This document shows positions 1-8,094 of a stretch of DNA of 22,516 nucleotides, in pieces. Source of the stretch: Bacteroidota bacterium. GTDB taxonomy: Bacteria; Bacteroidota; Bacteroidia; B-17B0; Aurantibacillaceae. The stretch's first letter is position 1, and every line of letters begins with the position of its first letter. A model generated the notes under the pieces. That model ran no database searches. It worked only from the letters and a program-made list of their open reading frames with translations, and had not been told where the DNA came from. The DNA lies in the NCBI GenBank assembly GCA_025360565.1, contig JANYBY010000345.1, positions 1 through 22,516 of the forward strand, read 5' to 3'. The translations under genes and the position numbers were made by a program.

Positions 1-838
1 CGCCAGCGGCCGCGTGCGGAAAATGCCAAAGGATCATCATGTAAAAATCGCGCCAAATAAGTTCGTTTAACCAGGTTTCGCTCAGCGGTAAACTTTTTGC
101 AACCAATTGCCTAATGCTAACGGTGCCAAAACGTAAATGCATACTCAGCCTACTGGTACCTTCAATAGCAGGGTAATCACGCTGTTCCTTATACTTTTGA
201 AGCAGCAGATCGCTCACCGTTATCTTATCCTTTAAAGCAATGTCTGTTCTTTTAAACCCCAAACTTTCCAACGTAACTAAACCTTTATCATCGTGTTTGT
301 AAAATTTTTTGAAATATTTTTTGGTGGGATAGGGTTTATAATAAAAGGGTGTTAGTTTGGCTTTCCACTTTCTGCTATAAGGTGTAAAAACAGTATAAGG
401 TTTACCATCGTCTTTTGTGACTTCGTTTTTTTCAAAAACACATTGATCCTTGTAAGTTTTTAGCTCAATCTTATTTTCGTTTAAAAATTGTTTTATTTCC
501 TCGTCGCGCTGCAAAGCATAAGGTTCGTAATCGTGATTGGTATAAACATTTGTTACGGTATAGGTTTTTATCAGTTTTTTAAAAGCTTGCATTGGCGTAT
601 CGCAAAAAACTTCAACGGAGCTTCCCAAAGGCAATAATTCTTTATTAATTTTTAAAAGTGCCTGATGAATAAAATCCACGCGCCGGTCACTTTTATCTTC
701 CAGTCGATCTAAAATATTTTTATCAAAAATAAAAACAGGGAGTACAGTTTTGTTTTCCTTTAAAGCATAGTAAAGCGCGGCATTGTCCGTTAACCTCAGA
801 TCGCGTCTCAACCATAAAATTGTAAGTTCGGTTTTCAT
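1..838 (-). CDS. phr: Deoxyribodipyrimidine photolyase / cryptochrome family, 3' end outside window
   Basis: Light-driven flavoprotein that reverses UV-induced pyrimidine dimers. The first 279 residues are visible; the C-terminal FAD-domain remainder lies beyond position 1. The start MKTELTILWLRRDLRLTDN carries the usual N-terminal signature (W-x-R-x-D-L-R-x-x-D-N) of the antenna domain. Further on are YTVFTPYSRKW, then EGTSRLSMHLRFG, the FAD-binding entry motif, and NELIWRDFYMMILWHFPH at the window edge. The Glu and Trp of NELIW match the substrate-contacting Glu274/Trp277 of E. coli PhrB, which favours a CPD photolyase over a signalling cryptochrome, although the full FAD pocket cannot be seen. 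It diverges from lysS with 103 bp between starts. No clear promoter box was found for it. Confidence 0.93.
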   Translation of the reverse strand, partial: MKTELTILWLRRDLRLTDNAALYYALKENKTVLPVFIFDKNILDRLEDKSDRRVDFIHQALLKINKELLPLGSSVEVFCDTPMQAFKKLIKTYTVTNVYTNHDYEPYALQRDEEIKQFLNENKIELKTYKDQCVFEKNEVTKDDGKPYTVFTPYSRKWKAKLTPFYYKPYPTKKYFKKFYKHDDKGLVTLESLGFKRTDIALKDKITVSDLLLQKYKEQRDYPAIEGTSRLSMHLRFGTVSIRQLVAKSLPLSETWLNELIWRDFYMMILWHFPHAAAG

Positions 839-941
839 AAAGCTAAACTTAATGCTTATTGCATTAAAAAATTCATTTTTTATTAACTTATGTCAACAGC
901 CAACGGATAAAGCTTATTTTTATCCTCTCAAAAATAAATAC

Positions 942-2462
942 ATGTCAACTCACTTAAGCGAACAGGAAATTTTAAGAAGGCAAAAACGCACCGATCTGCA
1001 AGCGTTAGGAATAGATCCTTACCCGGCCGATGAATTTAAAGTAAACGCCAATGCCGCGGATATAAAAGAAAATTACGAACGTGATAAAATAAATTACAAA
1101 GATATTTCTATTGCCGGGCGGGTTATGAGTGTGCGCGATATGGGTAAGGCCTGCTTTGCAGTGATACAAGATGCTACAGGGCGTTTGCAATTATACATTC
1201 GCCGCGATGATATTTGTCCGGGTGAAGACAAAACATTGTACGACGCGGTGTGGAAAAAATTAATTGACATTGGCGATATTATTGGTGTGCAGGGATATGT
1301 TTTCACCACAAAAACCGGAGAAACATCTTTGCATGTAACGAGTTTAAAAATTTTATGTAAATCTTTAAAACCGTTACCAATTGTAAAAACAGATGATGAT
1401 GGCAATTCTTTTGATGAAGTGAGCGACCCCGAATTCAGATACCGTCAGAGGTATGTTGATCTGATCATTAATCCGCATGTGCGCGATACGTTTAGAAAAC
1501 GTACTCAGTTAATGAACTCTATTCGCACAACATTGAACAATGCCGGTATGCTCGAGGTTGAAACGCCTGTTCTGCAAAGTATTCCGGGCGGCGCAACGGC
1601 AAGGCCTTTTATTACCCATCACAACGCGTTAAACATGCCGTTGTATTTACGTATTGCCAACGAATTGTATTTAAAACGTTTAATAGTGGGCGGTTTTGAG
1701 GGTGTGTTCGAATTTTCGAAAGATTTTAGAAATGAAGGAATGGATCGCACGCACAACCCTGAATTTACGGTACTTGAATTTTACGTGGCCTATAAAGATT
1801 ATAATTGGATGATGAATTTTTCGGAACAACTTTTAGAAAAAGTAGCAACCGATCTGCATGGCACCACGCTTGTAACAGTTGGCGACAAACAAATTGATTT
1901 TAAAGCGCCTTTTAAACGCATTACCATGTACGATGCCATTAAAGAACACACAGGTATTGACATTAGCAAAATGGGTGAAAAGGAATTGGCCGATGTTTGT
2001 AATAAACTGAACATACATGTGGAAGGCAGTATGGGCAAAGGAAAACTGATAGATGAAATTTTTTCGGCTAAATGCGAAAGCCATTATATTGAACCCACTT
2101 TTATAATTGATTATCCGGTGGAGATGAGTCCGCTTACAAAAAAACACCGCACTGTTGAAGGTCTTGTTGAGCGTTTTGAATTAATGATAAACGGTAAAGA
2201 AATTGCCAATGCGTATAGCGAATTAAACGACCCTATTGACCAGCGCGAACGGTTTGAAGAGCAGTTAAAATTACAGGAAAGGGGCGATGACGAGGCCATG
2301 TTCATTGACCATGATTTTTTACGTGCCTTAGAATACGGGATGCCGCCAACATCGGGTATTGGCATAGGAATTGACAGGTTAACCATGCTTTTAACCAATA
2401 ATGTGGCCATTCAGGAAGTGCTGTTTTTCCCTCAAATGCGCCCGGAAGTGACACCGGAATAG
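942..2462 (+). CDS. lysS: Lysyl-tRNA synthetase (class II)
   Basis: Charges tRNA-Lys with lysine in the cytoplasm. The open frame extends upstream to 783, but that part overlaps the divergent photolyase gene and is not LysRS-like; the ATG at 942 gives MSTHLSEQEILRRQKRTDLQ and 506 residues, a normal size. Domains: N-terminal OB-fold anticodon-binding domain (about residues 50-150, ISIAGRVMSVRDMGKACF), then the class II core with motif 1 (GMLEVETPVLQ), motif 2 (FRNEGMDRTHNPEF, about 262-275) and motif 3 (GIGIGIDRLTMLL) near the C-terminus. It ends in FFPQMRPEVTPE, the standard end of the core, without the C-terminal extension seen in some Bacteroidota enzymes. Degenerate copies of its last codons follow in the spacer. 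No SD sequence is visible. Confidence 0.97.
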   Translation: MSTHLSEQEILRRQKRTDLQALGIDPYPADEFKVNANAADIKENYERDKINYKDISIAGRVMSVRDMGKACFAVIQDATGRLQLYIRRDDICPGEDKTLYDAVWKKLIDIGDIIGVQGYVFTTKTGETSLHVTSLKILCKSLKPLPIVKTDDDGNSFDEVSDPEFRYRQRYVDLIINPHVRDTFRKRTQLMNSIRTTLNNAGMLEVETPVLQSIPGGATARPFITHHNALNMPLYLRIANELYLKRLIVGGFEGVFEFSKDFRNEGMDRTHNPEFTVLEFYVAYKDYNWMMNFSEQLLEKVATDLHGTTLVTVGDKQIDFKAPFKRITMYDAIKEHTGIDISKMGEKELADVCNKLNIHVEGSMGKGKLIDEIFSAKCESHYIEPTFIIDYPVEMSPLTKKHRTVEGLVERFELMINGKEIANAYSELNDPIDQRERFEEQLKLQERGDDEAMFIDHDFLRALEYGMPPTSGIGIGIDRLTMLLTNNVAIQEVLFFPQMRPEVTPE

Positions 2463-2640
2463 GCGCATTCATGAACATCATAATAAATTAAAAAAAGCGT
2501 GAACTAAATGAGGCCTGAAGTGGTGCAAGACAATGCCCCGAATTCATGAGTTCCATAAAATAAACACACGAACTAAATGCGCCCGAAGGTTACTGCTAGC
2601 GGTGGCGAAACGCAGCAGCCGTAAATCCCGAAAACACCCT
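2434..2640. repeat. Degenerate tandem repeats of about 70 bp starting in the lysS stop region
   Basis: Three units begin with AAATG at 2434, 2506 and 2575 (spacing 72 and 69 bp). The first is the end of lysS itself. Read from the ATG, the units give MRPEVTPE-stop, MRPEVVQDNAPNS-stop and MRPKVTASGG. The first two also share an ATTCATGA block and a CATAA-plus-A-rich tail. Seen directly by alignment; the mechanism (local duplication and decay) is inference. Confidence 0.55.
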
Positions 2641-2875
2641 TCGCCCAATGAGCCTAAAATCTAAAAATAGGAAAGGCCTTAGAATTACTCTCAAAAATTT
2701 TTTGTTTAGGAATATTTATGTAATTTCATCGGCATAATATTTTAATATGAAATTGCCATGTGCCAAGTTGTACATTCTGATCCGTCGCGGCGGACTATCG
2801 GGAACAAATAAAACACATCTCGAATTCCTTATCACTCCCGAAAGGTTATCGGGATAAAAAACAAATTATTTTTCT
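2463..2875. other. 413-bp spacer without a gene
   Basis: No open frame here looks coding. It holds the tandem repeats after lysS (to about 2640), a near-palindromic GC-rich dispersed repeat at 2781-2803, and a small hairpin at 2836-2854 (TCCCGA / TCGGGA) just before the lipoprotein-protease gene. No TAnnTTTG box was found; TATTTTTC just before the ATG at 2876 is a 7/8 match but too close to be convincing. Confidence 0.6.
2781..2803. repeat. Dispersed GC-rich repeat, copy 1
   Basis: A 23-bp word beginning TCCGTCG and ending ATCGGGA. It matches the word at 15638-15660 at 20 of 23 positions. Its first 14 bases, TCCGTCGCGGCGGA, are nearly palindromic. It is GC-rich in an AT-rich spacer, and both copies are intergenic, as expected of a short dispersed repeat family. 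Confidence 0.55.
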
Positions 2876-4543
2876 ATGAAAAAATTAATCTCTCTTTCAT
2901 TAACAGCTTTACTTTTTAGCAGCTGTGCAAGTATTTTTTTACCCAAAAAACAAAAAGTAACTTTTACCACTACCCATAAAGAAAGTAAAATTTATTTGGA
3001 AAAAGAAGAGATAGGCACCGGTAAAATTGTAACCGAGAAAGTAAAAAAGGAAGGGTCGGCTAAACAAATAATAATTAAAACCCCCGGATATAAAGATACT
3101 TATGGGGTATTAGTTCCTTCGCGCAGGCAAATTGCGTATTGGTTTTTACAAATACCTAATCCCCTTTGGCTCGGTTATTATGGCTTTTGGTGGGATGCAA
3201 TTAATCCTAAATGTATGGGATACCAAAAGGTGATCAACATTCCTGTTAAGGATAAATTGGTGTTTAGAGGCGATAAGGATAAATACGTTGATATATCCAA
3301 CATTAAATTAAATATTAAAAATAAGGATAAGGACATTAAAAGTTATTCTGTAGATTTTTCCGCAACAGATCTTGAAAAAAACATTCAGGAAACTGAAAAA
3401 GAAACGGATCTAAGAACAGCCAAGTATGAGGCGAAGCAAGCAAAGCGAGACGCCAAAAAGAAAAAGAAAAACATGTTGGCTGAGCCCGACAGTAAAGAAA
3501 TGAAGTACGATGATACTAAATTCAGCTATAACGTTTACAAGACATTAAAAAGTACAGGCTTTGTTGACACAGTAAATAAATTCTTTATCGATTTTAATAA
3601 CCAGATATATTTGGAAGGAAGCATAGATAAGTTGAACTACTATACTATTCAAGGCAGAAGCGGCAGTTACAGTAGATGCAAAATATTTTTAACCTGGTAT
3701 GTTAAAAATAATTATAACGAAATTATGGATTCAATTGTTACGAACGAATACTCCGGTGATTTTACAACCAGTTATTATTACAGTTATTATTCTACCGCCG
3801 CGTTGGAGGCCGCTAAAGAAGCATATTCTGATCAGGTTTCGAAAATGTATGGCGATGCAATTGATATTTCATACTTAAAACTTCACAGCAATCCGGTATT
3901 TACAAAATACTTAAAACAAGAAAGTGATTTTAATACCAAAGACGGGGCACTTACATTACCTGCACCTAAAAGTATTGTAACCGATAAATCAGACGCGGGA
4001 TTGGCATCAGTAATTGTAAAAACAGCCGATGGCCACGGTAGCGGACTTGCGGTAACACAAGATGGATACATTCTTACCAATTATCACGTTATTTCGGGCA
4101 AAATAAAAAATAAATTAAATACCGTAAAGATCATCAATTCAAACGGTGAAGAAAGCGAAGGAAAAATTGTAAGATATAACAAGTACAGGGATATTGCCTT
4201 GATAAAAACCGATAAAAAATTTGAAAAAGCGTTTAAAGTAACAAATGTAAAATCATTTAAAAACCTGCAGGATGTGTTTACCATTGGGGCACCAAAATCA
4301 ATTGAGTTAGGCCAAACGGTTTCAACAGGTATTATTTCAAACGAAAGAAAAGCAAATAATAACAATCTACTTCAGTTAAACATGGGCGTTAACGCGGGCA
4401 ACAGCGGCGGTCCGCTTTTTGACGGGGCAGGTAATTTGCACGGTATCATTGTTTCAAAAGCCATCGGAAAAAATACCGAAGGCATAAGTTTTGCAATTCC
4501 CGGTTACCTTATATACGAATACCTGAACATTAATTTTAAGTAG
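2876..4543 (+). CDS. Lipoprotein with C-terminal HtrA-like (S1C) trypsin-fold serine protease domain
   Basis: The 555-residue product starts with a lipoprotein signal (MKKLISLSLTALLFSSCAS, lipobox Cys17), so it is probably anchored in the outer or inner membrane facing the periplasm. Residues about 25-120 resemble a small beta domain of the PEGA type followed by an aromatic-rich hydrophobic stretch (WFLQIPNPLWLGYYGFWW). A Lys/Ala-rich charged linker lies near 180-205. The last ~180 residues are a trypsin-like domain with the triad visible: His404 in TNYHV, Asp439 in RDIAL and Ser510 in GNSGGPLF. No PDZ domain follows, unlike DegP/DegS. The protease assignment is firm; substrate and role are unknown. 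It has no obvious operon partner: the next gene starts 88 bp downstream and has a possible promoter of its own. Confidence 0.85.
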   Translation: MKKLISLSLTALLFSSCASIFLPKKQKVTFTTTHKESKIYLEKEEIGTGKIVTEKVKKEGSAKQIIIKTPGYKDTYGVLVPSRRQIAYWFLQIPNPLWLGYYGFWWDAINPKCMGYQKVINIPVKDKLVFRGDKDKYVDISNIKLNIKNKDKDIKSYSVDFSATDLEKNIQETEKETDLRTAKYEAKQAKRDAKKKKKNMLAEPDSKEMKYDDTKFSYNVYKTLKSTGFVDTVNKFFIDFNNQIYLEGSIDKLNYYTIQGRSGSYSRCKIFLTWYVKNNYNEIMDSIVTNEYSGDFTTSYYYSYYSTAALEAAKEAYSDQVSKMYGDAIDISYLKLHSNPVFTKYLKQESDFNTKDGALTLPAPKSIVTDKSDAGLASVIVKTADGHGSGLAVTQDGYILTNYHVISGKIKNKLNTVKIINSNGEESEGKIVRYNKYRDIALIKTDKKFEKAFKVTNVKSFKNLQDVFTIGAPKSIELGQTVSTGIISNERKANNNNLLQLNMGVNAGNSGGPLFDGAGNLHGIIVSKAIGKNTEGISFAIPGYLIYEYLNINFK

Positions 4544-4631
4544 CGGTATTCGTTAAAACAGGCCTGTTCGTTATTATAGAATTTTAACATGGCAATGCGC
4601 TTTTAATTTTTCTATCTTTACTTTGTTTATT

Positions 4632-5174
4632 TTGAAAACTTTATCCTTCATATTAGGTTTTGCTTTGGCATTAAATCTTGCCATTACCTCGTGTAAGCCC
4701 GAAGTAAAGGAAGAAGTAAAGCCTAAAGCCCGCGTATTTGAAGGCTTTCACCCCTTAATGGATGAAATTGTAAAAACAAAAAAAGGCGTTTTCAGGGGGC
4801 TGGATCTAAACAGTAAACCCGATTCGATAAAAAAAGTAGAGCTCTCAACCCCAATTGAAGCAAATAAAAATCATCTGTATTTTGAATACAAGGCCGATAG
4901 TTTAACCAATTACTCGATAGATTATACGTTTAACAACGATAGCCTTGAAGAAATTAGTTTGCAGATAAATTCGGATGATCTGGAATTGGCATCGTATTTA
5001 TTTTGCGATCTGAAAGATTATTATGCCGCAAAATTACCTAACCCAACAGAAGATAAGGGACAAGTAGTATACAATTGTTTTGAAGGCCAGCGCCGCCCTT
5101 TTGTAGTTTCTTTGAGCGATAATTCAAGCCCCTTACGCGGCAGAATCAACATGGTTATTTATAAGGATAAGTAA
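4632..5174 (+). CDS. Small lipoprotein of unknown function, TTG start
   Basis: No family recognised. There is no in-frame ATG before residue ~47, yet a full lipoprotein signal lies upstream. Starting at the TTG at 4632 gives MKTLSFILGFALALNLAITSC, a textbook signal with lipobox Cys21, and a 180-residue protein; a second TTG nine bases upstream (4623) is less likely because it adds MFI before the charged residue. The mature part is acidic and hydrophilic with no motifs I know. A TATCTTTA box (4613-4620), one mismatch from TAnnTTTG, lies so close that the transcript would have almost no leader. It converges on comF across a hairpin. Confidence 0.75.
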   Translation: MKTLSFILGFALALNLAITSCKPEVKEEVKPKARVFEGFHPLMDEIVKTKKGVFRGLDLNSKPDSIKKVELSTPIEANKNHLYFEYKADSLTNYSIDYTFNNDSLEEISLQINSDDLELASYLFCDLKDYYAAKLPNPTEDKGQVVYNCFEGQRRPFVVSLSDNSSPLRGRINMVIYKDK

Positions 5175-5194
5175 TATCCATAAAAATCAGTTCC

Positions 5195-5270
5195 TACTGC
5201 GTTGCAATAAAAATTTAAAATCCTCACATACCTTTGTATGCTCAGGTTTAAAATTTTTAAGCGCCTAGTA
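5195..5270. terminator. Long imperfect hairpin between convergent genes
   Basis: Nested arms pair TACT-GCG with CGC-AGTA, AAAAATTTAAA with TTTAAAATTTTT (one bulge), CCT with AGG and CATAC with GTATG around a CTTT loop. It sits between the 3' ends of the small lipoprotein gene (plus) and comF (minus). The position suggests a bidirectional terminator; the complex shape would also fit a dispersed hairpin repeat. Confidence 0.55.
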
Positions 5271-5299
5271 TGAAGAGATTTTAATGAATATTACAAAAA

Positions 5300-5995
5300 T
5301 CAGGTTTTTTTACTTGCAAAAGCAATTGCTGCCACCGAAAATTTTATTCCCTCAACATCTTTTACGCACTGCCAGGCCGCTTCAATGGTAGCGCCGGTTG
5401 TGATCACATCGTCAATTATTAATACATGTTTGTTTTTTAAGGCCTCATGGTTTGTTATTTCAAAAATGCCTTCCACATTTTCCCATCTTTGATATTTTCT
5501 CTTTTTGGTTTGTGTATTGGTTTCTACTTTTCGCATCATCGTTTGGGTATCAATCGGAATGTTTAAATTTTCAGATAAACCTTTGGCAAACCATTCGCTT
5601 TGGTTAAAGCCCCTTGCTTTTAATTTGTTTTTGTGCAACGGTATGGGTATAATAACATCTACACCGTTAAACGTGTTGTTTTTTAATAGATCATTGGCAT
5701 ATTGTTTTCCTAAAAACTCGGCCAGGTCTTTTTGATGCTGATATTTAATGGCATGCAATAATTTTTGGATCTTTCCACTTTTTTCAAAAACATATAAACT
5801 TAAGGCATGTACAAACGGAACCCTGCCGGCGAAAACCCTTGTTAACTCAGTATCCGATGCATGATGATAGTTGCTTTTGGGCAGGTTAACCTTACAATAA
5901 TTACAGATGTACTTTTCGTGTTTAAACAGATTGTTACCACAAGCCTCGCAGTGCCGGGGGTAAATTAATGACAAGAAATCGTTAATAAGTGTCAT
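5300..5995 (-). CDS. comF: ComF family protein (phosphoribosyltransferase-like, competence-associated)
   Basis: ComF proteins help take up transforming DNA in naturally competent bacteria, but are widespread in species with no shown competence. The ATG at 5995 (MTLINDFLSLIYPRHCEACG, 231 residues) is preferred: the frame runs on to 6064 but would then overlap the divergent gene starting at 6040. Four cysteines at 16, 19, 31 and 34 (CEAC...CNYC) form the expected N-terminal zinc finger. About residues 191-203 hold the PRPP-loop motif VLIIDDVITTGAT, and IIPIPLHKNKLKARGFNQ is the other family hallmark. A TATTTTTG box lies 11 bp upstream of the start. Confidence 0.92.
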   Translation of the reverse strand: MTLINDFLSLIYPRHCEACGNNLFKHEKYICNYCKVNLPKSNYHHASDTELTRVFAGRVPFVHALSLYVFEKSGKIQKLLHAIKYQHQKDLAEFLGKQYANDLLKNNTFNGVDVIIPIPLHKNKLKARGFNQSEWFAKGLSENLNIPIDTQTMMRKVETNTQTKKRKYQRWENVEGIFEITNHEALKNKHVLIIDDVITTGATIEAAWQCVKDVEGIKFSVAAIAFASKKT

Positions 5996-6005
5996 AGGTC
6001 TGTAC

Positions 6006-6013
6006 CAAAAATA
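6006..6013 (-). promoter_or_regulatory. Bacteroidota -7 box for comF
   Basis: TATTTTTG on the minus strand is a full match to TAnnTTTG, 11 bp upstream of the comF ATG. No TTG element is seen at the usual upstream distance, so the call rests on the -7 box and position. Confidence 0.45.
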
Positions 6014-6027
6014 CGGATTTTGCGTAT

Positions 6028-6035
6028 TACTTTTG
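6028..6035 (+). promoter_or_regulatory. Bacteroidota -7 box for the coiled-coil gene
   Basis: TACTTTTG is a full match to TAnnTTTG, ending 4 bp before the ATG at 6040. Transcription would begin at or just inside the start codon, implying a leaderless mRNA unless another promoter is used. Confidence 0.4.
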
Positions 6036-6039
6036 TTAT

Positions 6040-6960
6040 ATGAGCGAACAGCCCGAAAAATCAAAGAAGAGAAGAGCGGTTATATTTTGGATCTTTATTT
6101 TACTTTTAATGGGTACCAATGGGTATACCCTTTGGTTACTTTTTAAAGAAAAAAATAAGATCGTTGAACAAAAGGTAATTACCAATACAATTATTGTTGA
6201 ACGCGATCACGTAAAATCTGATTTATTAAACCTTCAAAAAGATTTCGAAAATTTACAAACCAACGATGTAAGATTACAAAAAGACATAGAGGAGAAAAAA
6301 GCGAGAATAGAAGAATTAATTAAACAAGCCGAAAAACACAAAGGCGATGCCTATATCATTGGGCAATTACGTAAAGAAACCGAAACCCTTCGCCTAATAA
6401 TGCAAGGATATGTACATACAATAGATTCTTTAAATACCCTAAACATTAAATTGGTAGCCGAAAAGAAAACCATTTTAAAACAGCTGGATAAAGAAAAAGA
6501 AAAACAAATTGATCTAAACAAGGAAAAAGAAGAACTGCAATCTACCATTGCAAAAGGCAGTGTTTTAACCTGCTTTAATGTAAACGCTAAAGCTGTTAGT
6601 TTTAAACGCAAAGGAAAAAAAGAAGTAGAAACCACCAAAGCCCGTAAAACCCAAAAAATAAAAGTAAGTTTTAGTATTGGCGAAAATAAAATTGCCAAAG
6701 CCGGCGAAAAAACTTTTTTCGTAAGGATAATGACACCCGACGGGAAAGAAATGGCCAAAAGCTACGATGACAATTATAAATTTACATTCAACAAAAACTC
6801 CGGCTATTTTGCGGGGAAAGAAACGTTGAACTACGCCAATGTTGAAATAATGGGCGTAACCTATTGCGAGGGCTCAGGCGAATTTGTACCCGGAAATTAC
6901 CTGATCGAGGTAAGTTGTGATGGCGCTGTTATTGGCAACAGTAGCTTAAAATTGGATTAA
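6040..6960 (+). CDS. Membrane-anchored coiled-coil protein of unknown function
   Basis: 306 residues. A basic N-terminus (SKKRR) leads into one transmembrane helix at about 13-35 (VIFWIFILLLMGTNGYTLWL), so the rest is probably periplasmic. Residues about 40-180 are a Lys/Glu/Leu-rich coiled coil with heptad character. The last ~130 residues (from SVLTCFNVNAKAVSF) look like a compact beta domain containing KTFFVRIMTPDGKEMA and ending GNYLIEVSCDGAVIGNSSLKLD. The layout is common among Bacteroidota hypothetical proteins, but I do not recognise a named family. It diverges from comF by 44 bp and converges on queA across a hairpin. Start confirmed by the adjoining promoter box and by the lack of room upstream. 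Confidence 0.8.
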   Translation: MSEQPEKSKKRRAVIFWIFILLLMGTNGYTLWLLFKEKNKIVEQKVITNTIIVERDHVKSDLLNLQKDFENLQTNDVRLQKDIEEKKARIEELIKQAEKHKGDAYIIGQLRKETETLRLIMQGYVHTIDSLNTLNIKLVAEKKTILKQLDKEKEKQIDLNKEKEELQSTIAKGSVLTCFNVNAKAVSFKRKGKKEVETTKARKTQKIKVSFSIGENKIAKAGEKTFFVRIMTPDGKEMAKSYDDNYKFTFNKNSGYFAGKETLNYANVEIMGVTYCEGSGEFVPGNYLIEVSCDGAVIGNSSLKLD

Positions 6961-6986
6961 AAAATTTACAATTTGAAAGATCGACG

Positions 6987-7028
6987 ATTTACAATTGAAC
7001 AATTGGCAACCAATCGTCAATTGTAAAT
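6987..7028. terminator. Hairpin between convergent genes
   Basis: A perfect 12-bp stem, ATTTACAATTGA with TCAATTGTAAAT, encloses a second stem TTGG-CAA-CCAA. It lies between the 3' ends of the coiled-coil gene and queA. AT-rich flanks fit a bidirectional terminator, although a clean T-run directly after the stem is missing on both strands. Confidence 0.6.
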
Positions 7029-7044
7029 AAAAAAATTGTCAATT

Positions 7045-8094
7045 TTATAGTATCAACATAGCGTCTCCATAAGAGTAAAAACGGTATTTTTCTTTAATAG
7101 CTTCTTTATACGCTTTCATTACCAGATCGTAACCGCCAAAAGCGCTTACCATCATTAACAAAGTGCTTTCAGGCATATGAAAATTGGTGATCATACAATT
7201 GGCAACACTAAAGTCGTATGGCGGAAAAATAAATTTATTTGTCCATCCCACATATGGATTTAATTTTCCGGTTGTTGAAACAGACGATTCAACTGCCCGC
7301 ATTACGGTTGTGCCAACTGCGCAAACTTTCTTTTTTCTTTCGCGTGCGGCGTTTACAATTTTACACGTATCACTCGAAATTAAAACTTCTTCACTTTCCA
7401 TTTTATGTTTGGTAAGGTCTTCCACTTCAACCATTCTAAAAGTGCCCAATCCAACATGCAATGTAAGCGGCGCAAATTGTACACCTTTAATTTCCAAACG
7501 TTTTAGTAATTCTCTGCTAAAGTGTAAACCCGCTGTTGGCGCGGCTACTGCGCCTTCATTCTTTGCAAAAACCGTTTGGTAACGTTCAATATCCGCCTCT
7601 TCGGCCGCGCGTTTAATGTATTTTGGTAACGGCGTTTCGCCAAGGTCGTAAAGTACTTTTCTAAATTCTTCATAACTGCCATCATATAAAAAACGTAATG
7701 TACGTCCGCGCGAAGTAGTGTTATCAATTACTTCGGCAACCAAATTATCGTTCTCTCCAAAATATAATTTATTGCCTATACGAATTTTACGAGCAGGGTC
7801 AACTAATACATCCCACAAGCGGCTTTCGGCATTCAATTCGCGCAATAAGAACACTTCAATTTTTGCCCCGGTTTTTTCTTTATTGCCATACATACGTGCC
7901 GGAAAAACTTTTGTGTCGTTCAGCATCATTACATCGCCATCGTCAAAATAATTTATAACATCTTTAAATTTTTTGTGAGTGATTTTTCCTGTTGCGCGCT
8001 CAACAACCATTAAGCGAGAATCTTCTCGGTTTTTAGCAGGGTGTTCGGCCAATAACTCTTTTGGCAGATTAAATTTAAAAAAGGATAATTTCAT
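7045..8094 (-). CDS. queA: S-adenosylmethionine:tRNA ribosyltransferase-isomerase
   Basis: Transfers and isomerises the ribosyl part of AdoMet onto preQ1-modified tRNA to make epoxyqueuosine, the penultimate step of queuosine synthesis at wobble position 34 of GUN tRNAs. The 349-residue length is normal. Family motifs in order: LNDTKVFPARMYG (about 58-70), the ETPLPKYIKR stretch, AAPTAGLHFS, HVGLGTFR, then the C-terminal FPPYDFSVANCMITNFHMPE and STLLMMVSAFGG. The ATG at 8094 gives MKLSFFKFNLPKELLAEHPA, the usual start. No other queuosine gene lies in the window, and I see no preQ1 riboswitch upstream. It diverges from the S41 protease gene. Confidence 0.96.
   Translation of the reverse strand: MKLSFFKFNLPKELLAEHPAKNREDSRLMVVERATGKITHKKFKDVINYFDDGDVMMLNDTKVFPARMYGNKEKTGAKIEVFLLRELNAESRLWDVLVDPARKIRIGNKLYFGENDNLVAEVIDNTTSRGRTLRFLYDGSYEEFRKVLYDLGETPLPKYIKRAAEEADIERYQTVFAKNEGAVAAPTAGLHFSRELLKRLEIKGVQFAPLTLHVGLGTFRMVEVEDLTKHKMESEEVLISSDTCKIVNAARERKKKVCAVGTTVMRAVESSVSTTGKLNPYVGWTNKFIFPPYDFSVANCMITNFHMPESTLLMMVSAFGGYDLVMKAYKEAIKEKYRFYSYGDAMLIL

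Noticed and set aside
783..941. N-terminal 53-residue extension of LysRS
   Set aside because: It overlaps the divergent photolyase coding region, is not LysRS-like, and the ATG at 942 gives a normal enzyme.
7545..7727. Minus-strand open frame within queA
   Set aside because: It is an alternative frame of a strongly supported gene and has no recognisable features.
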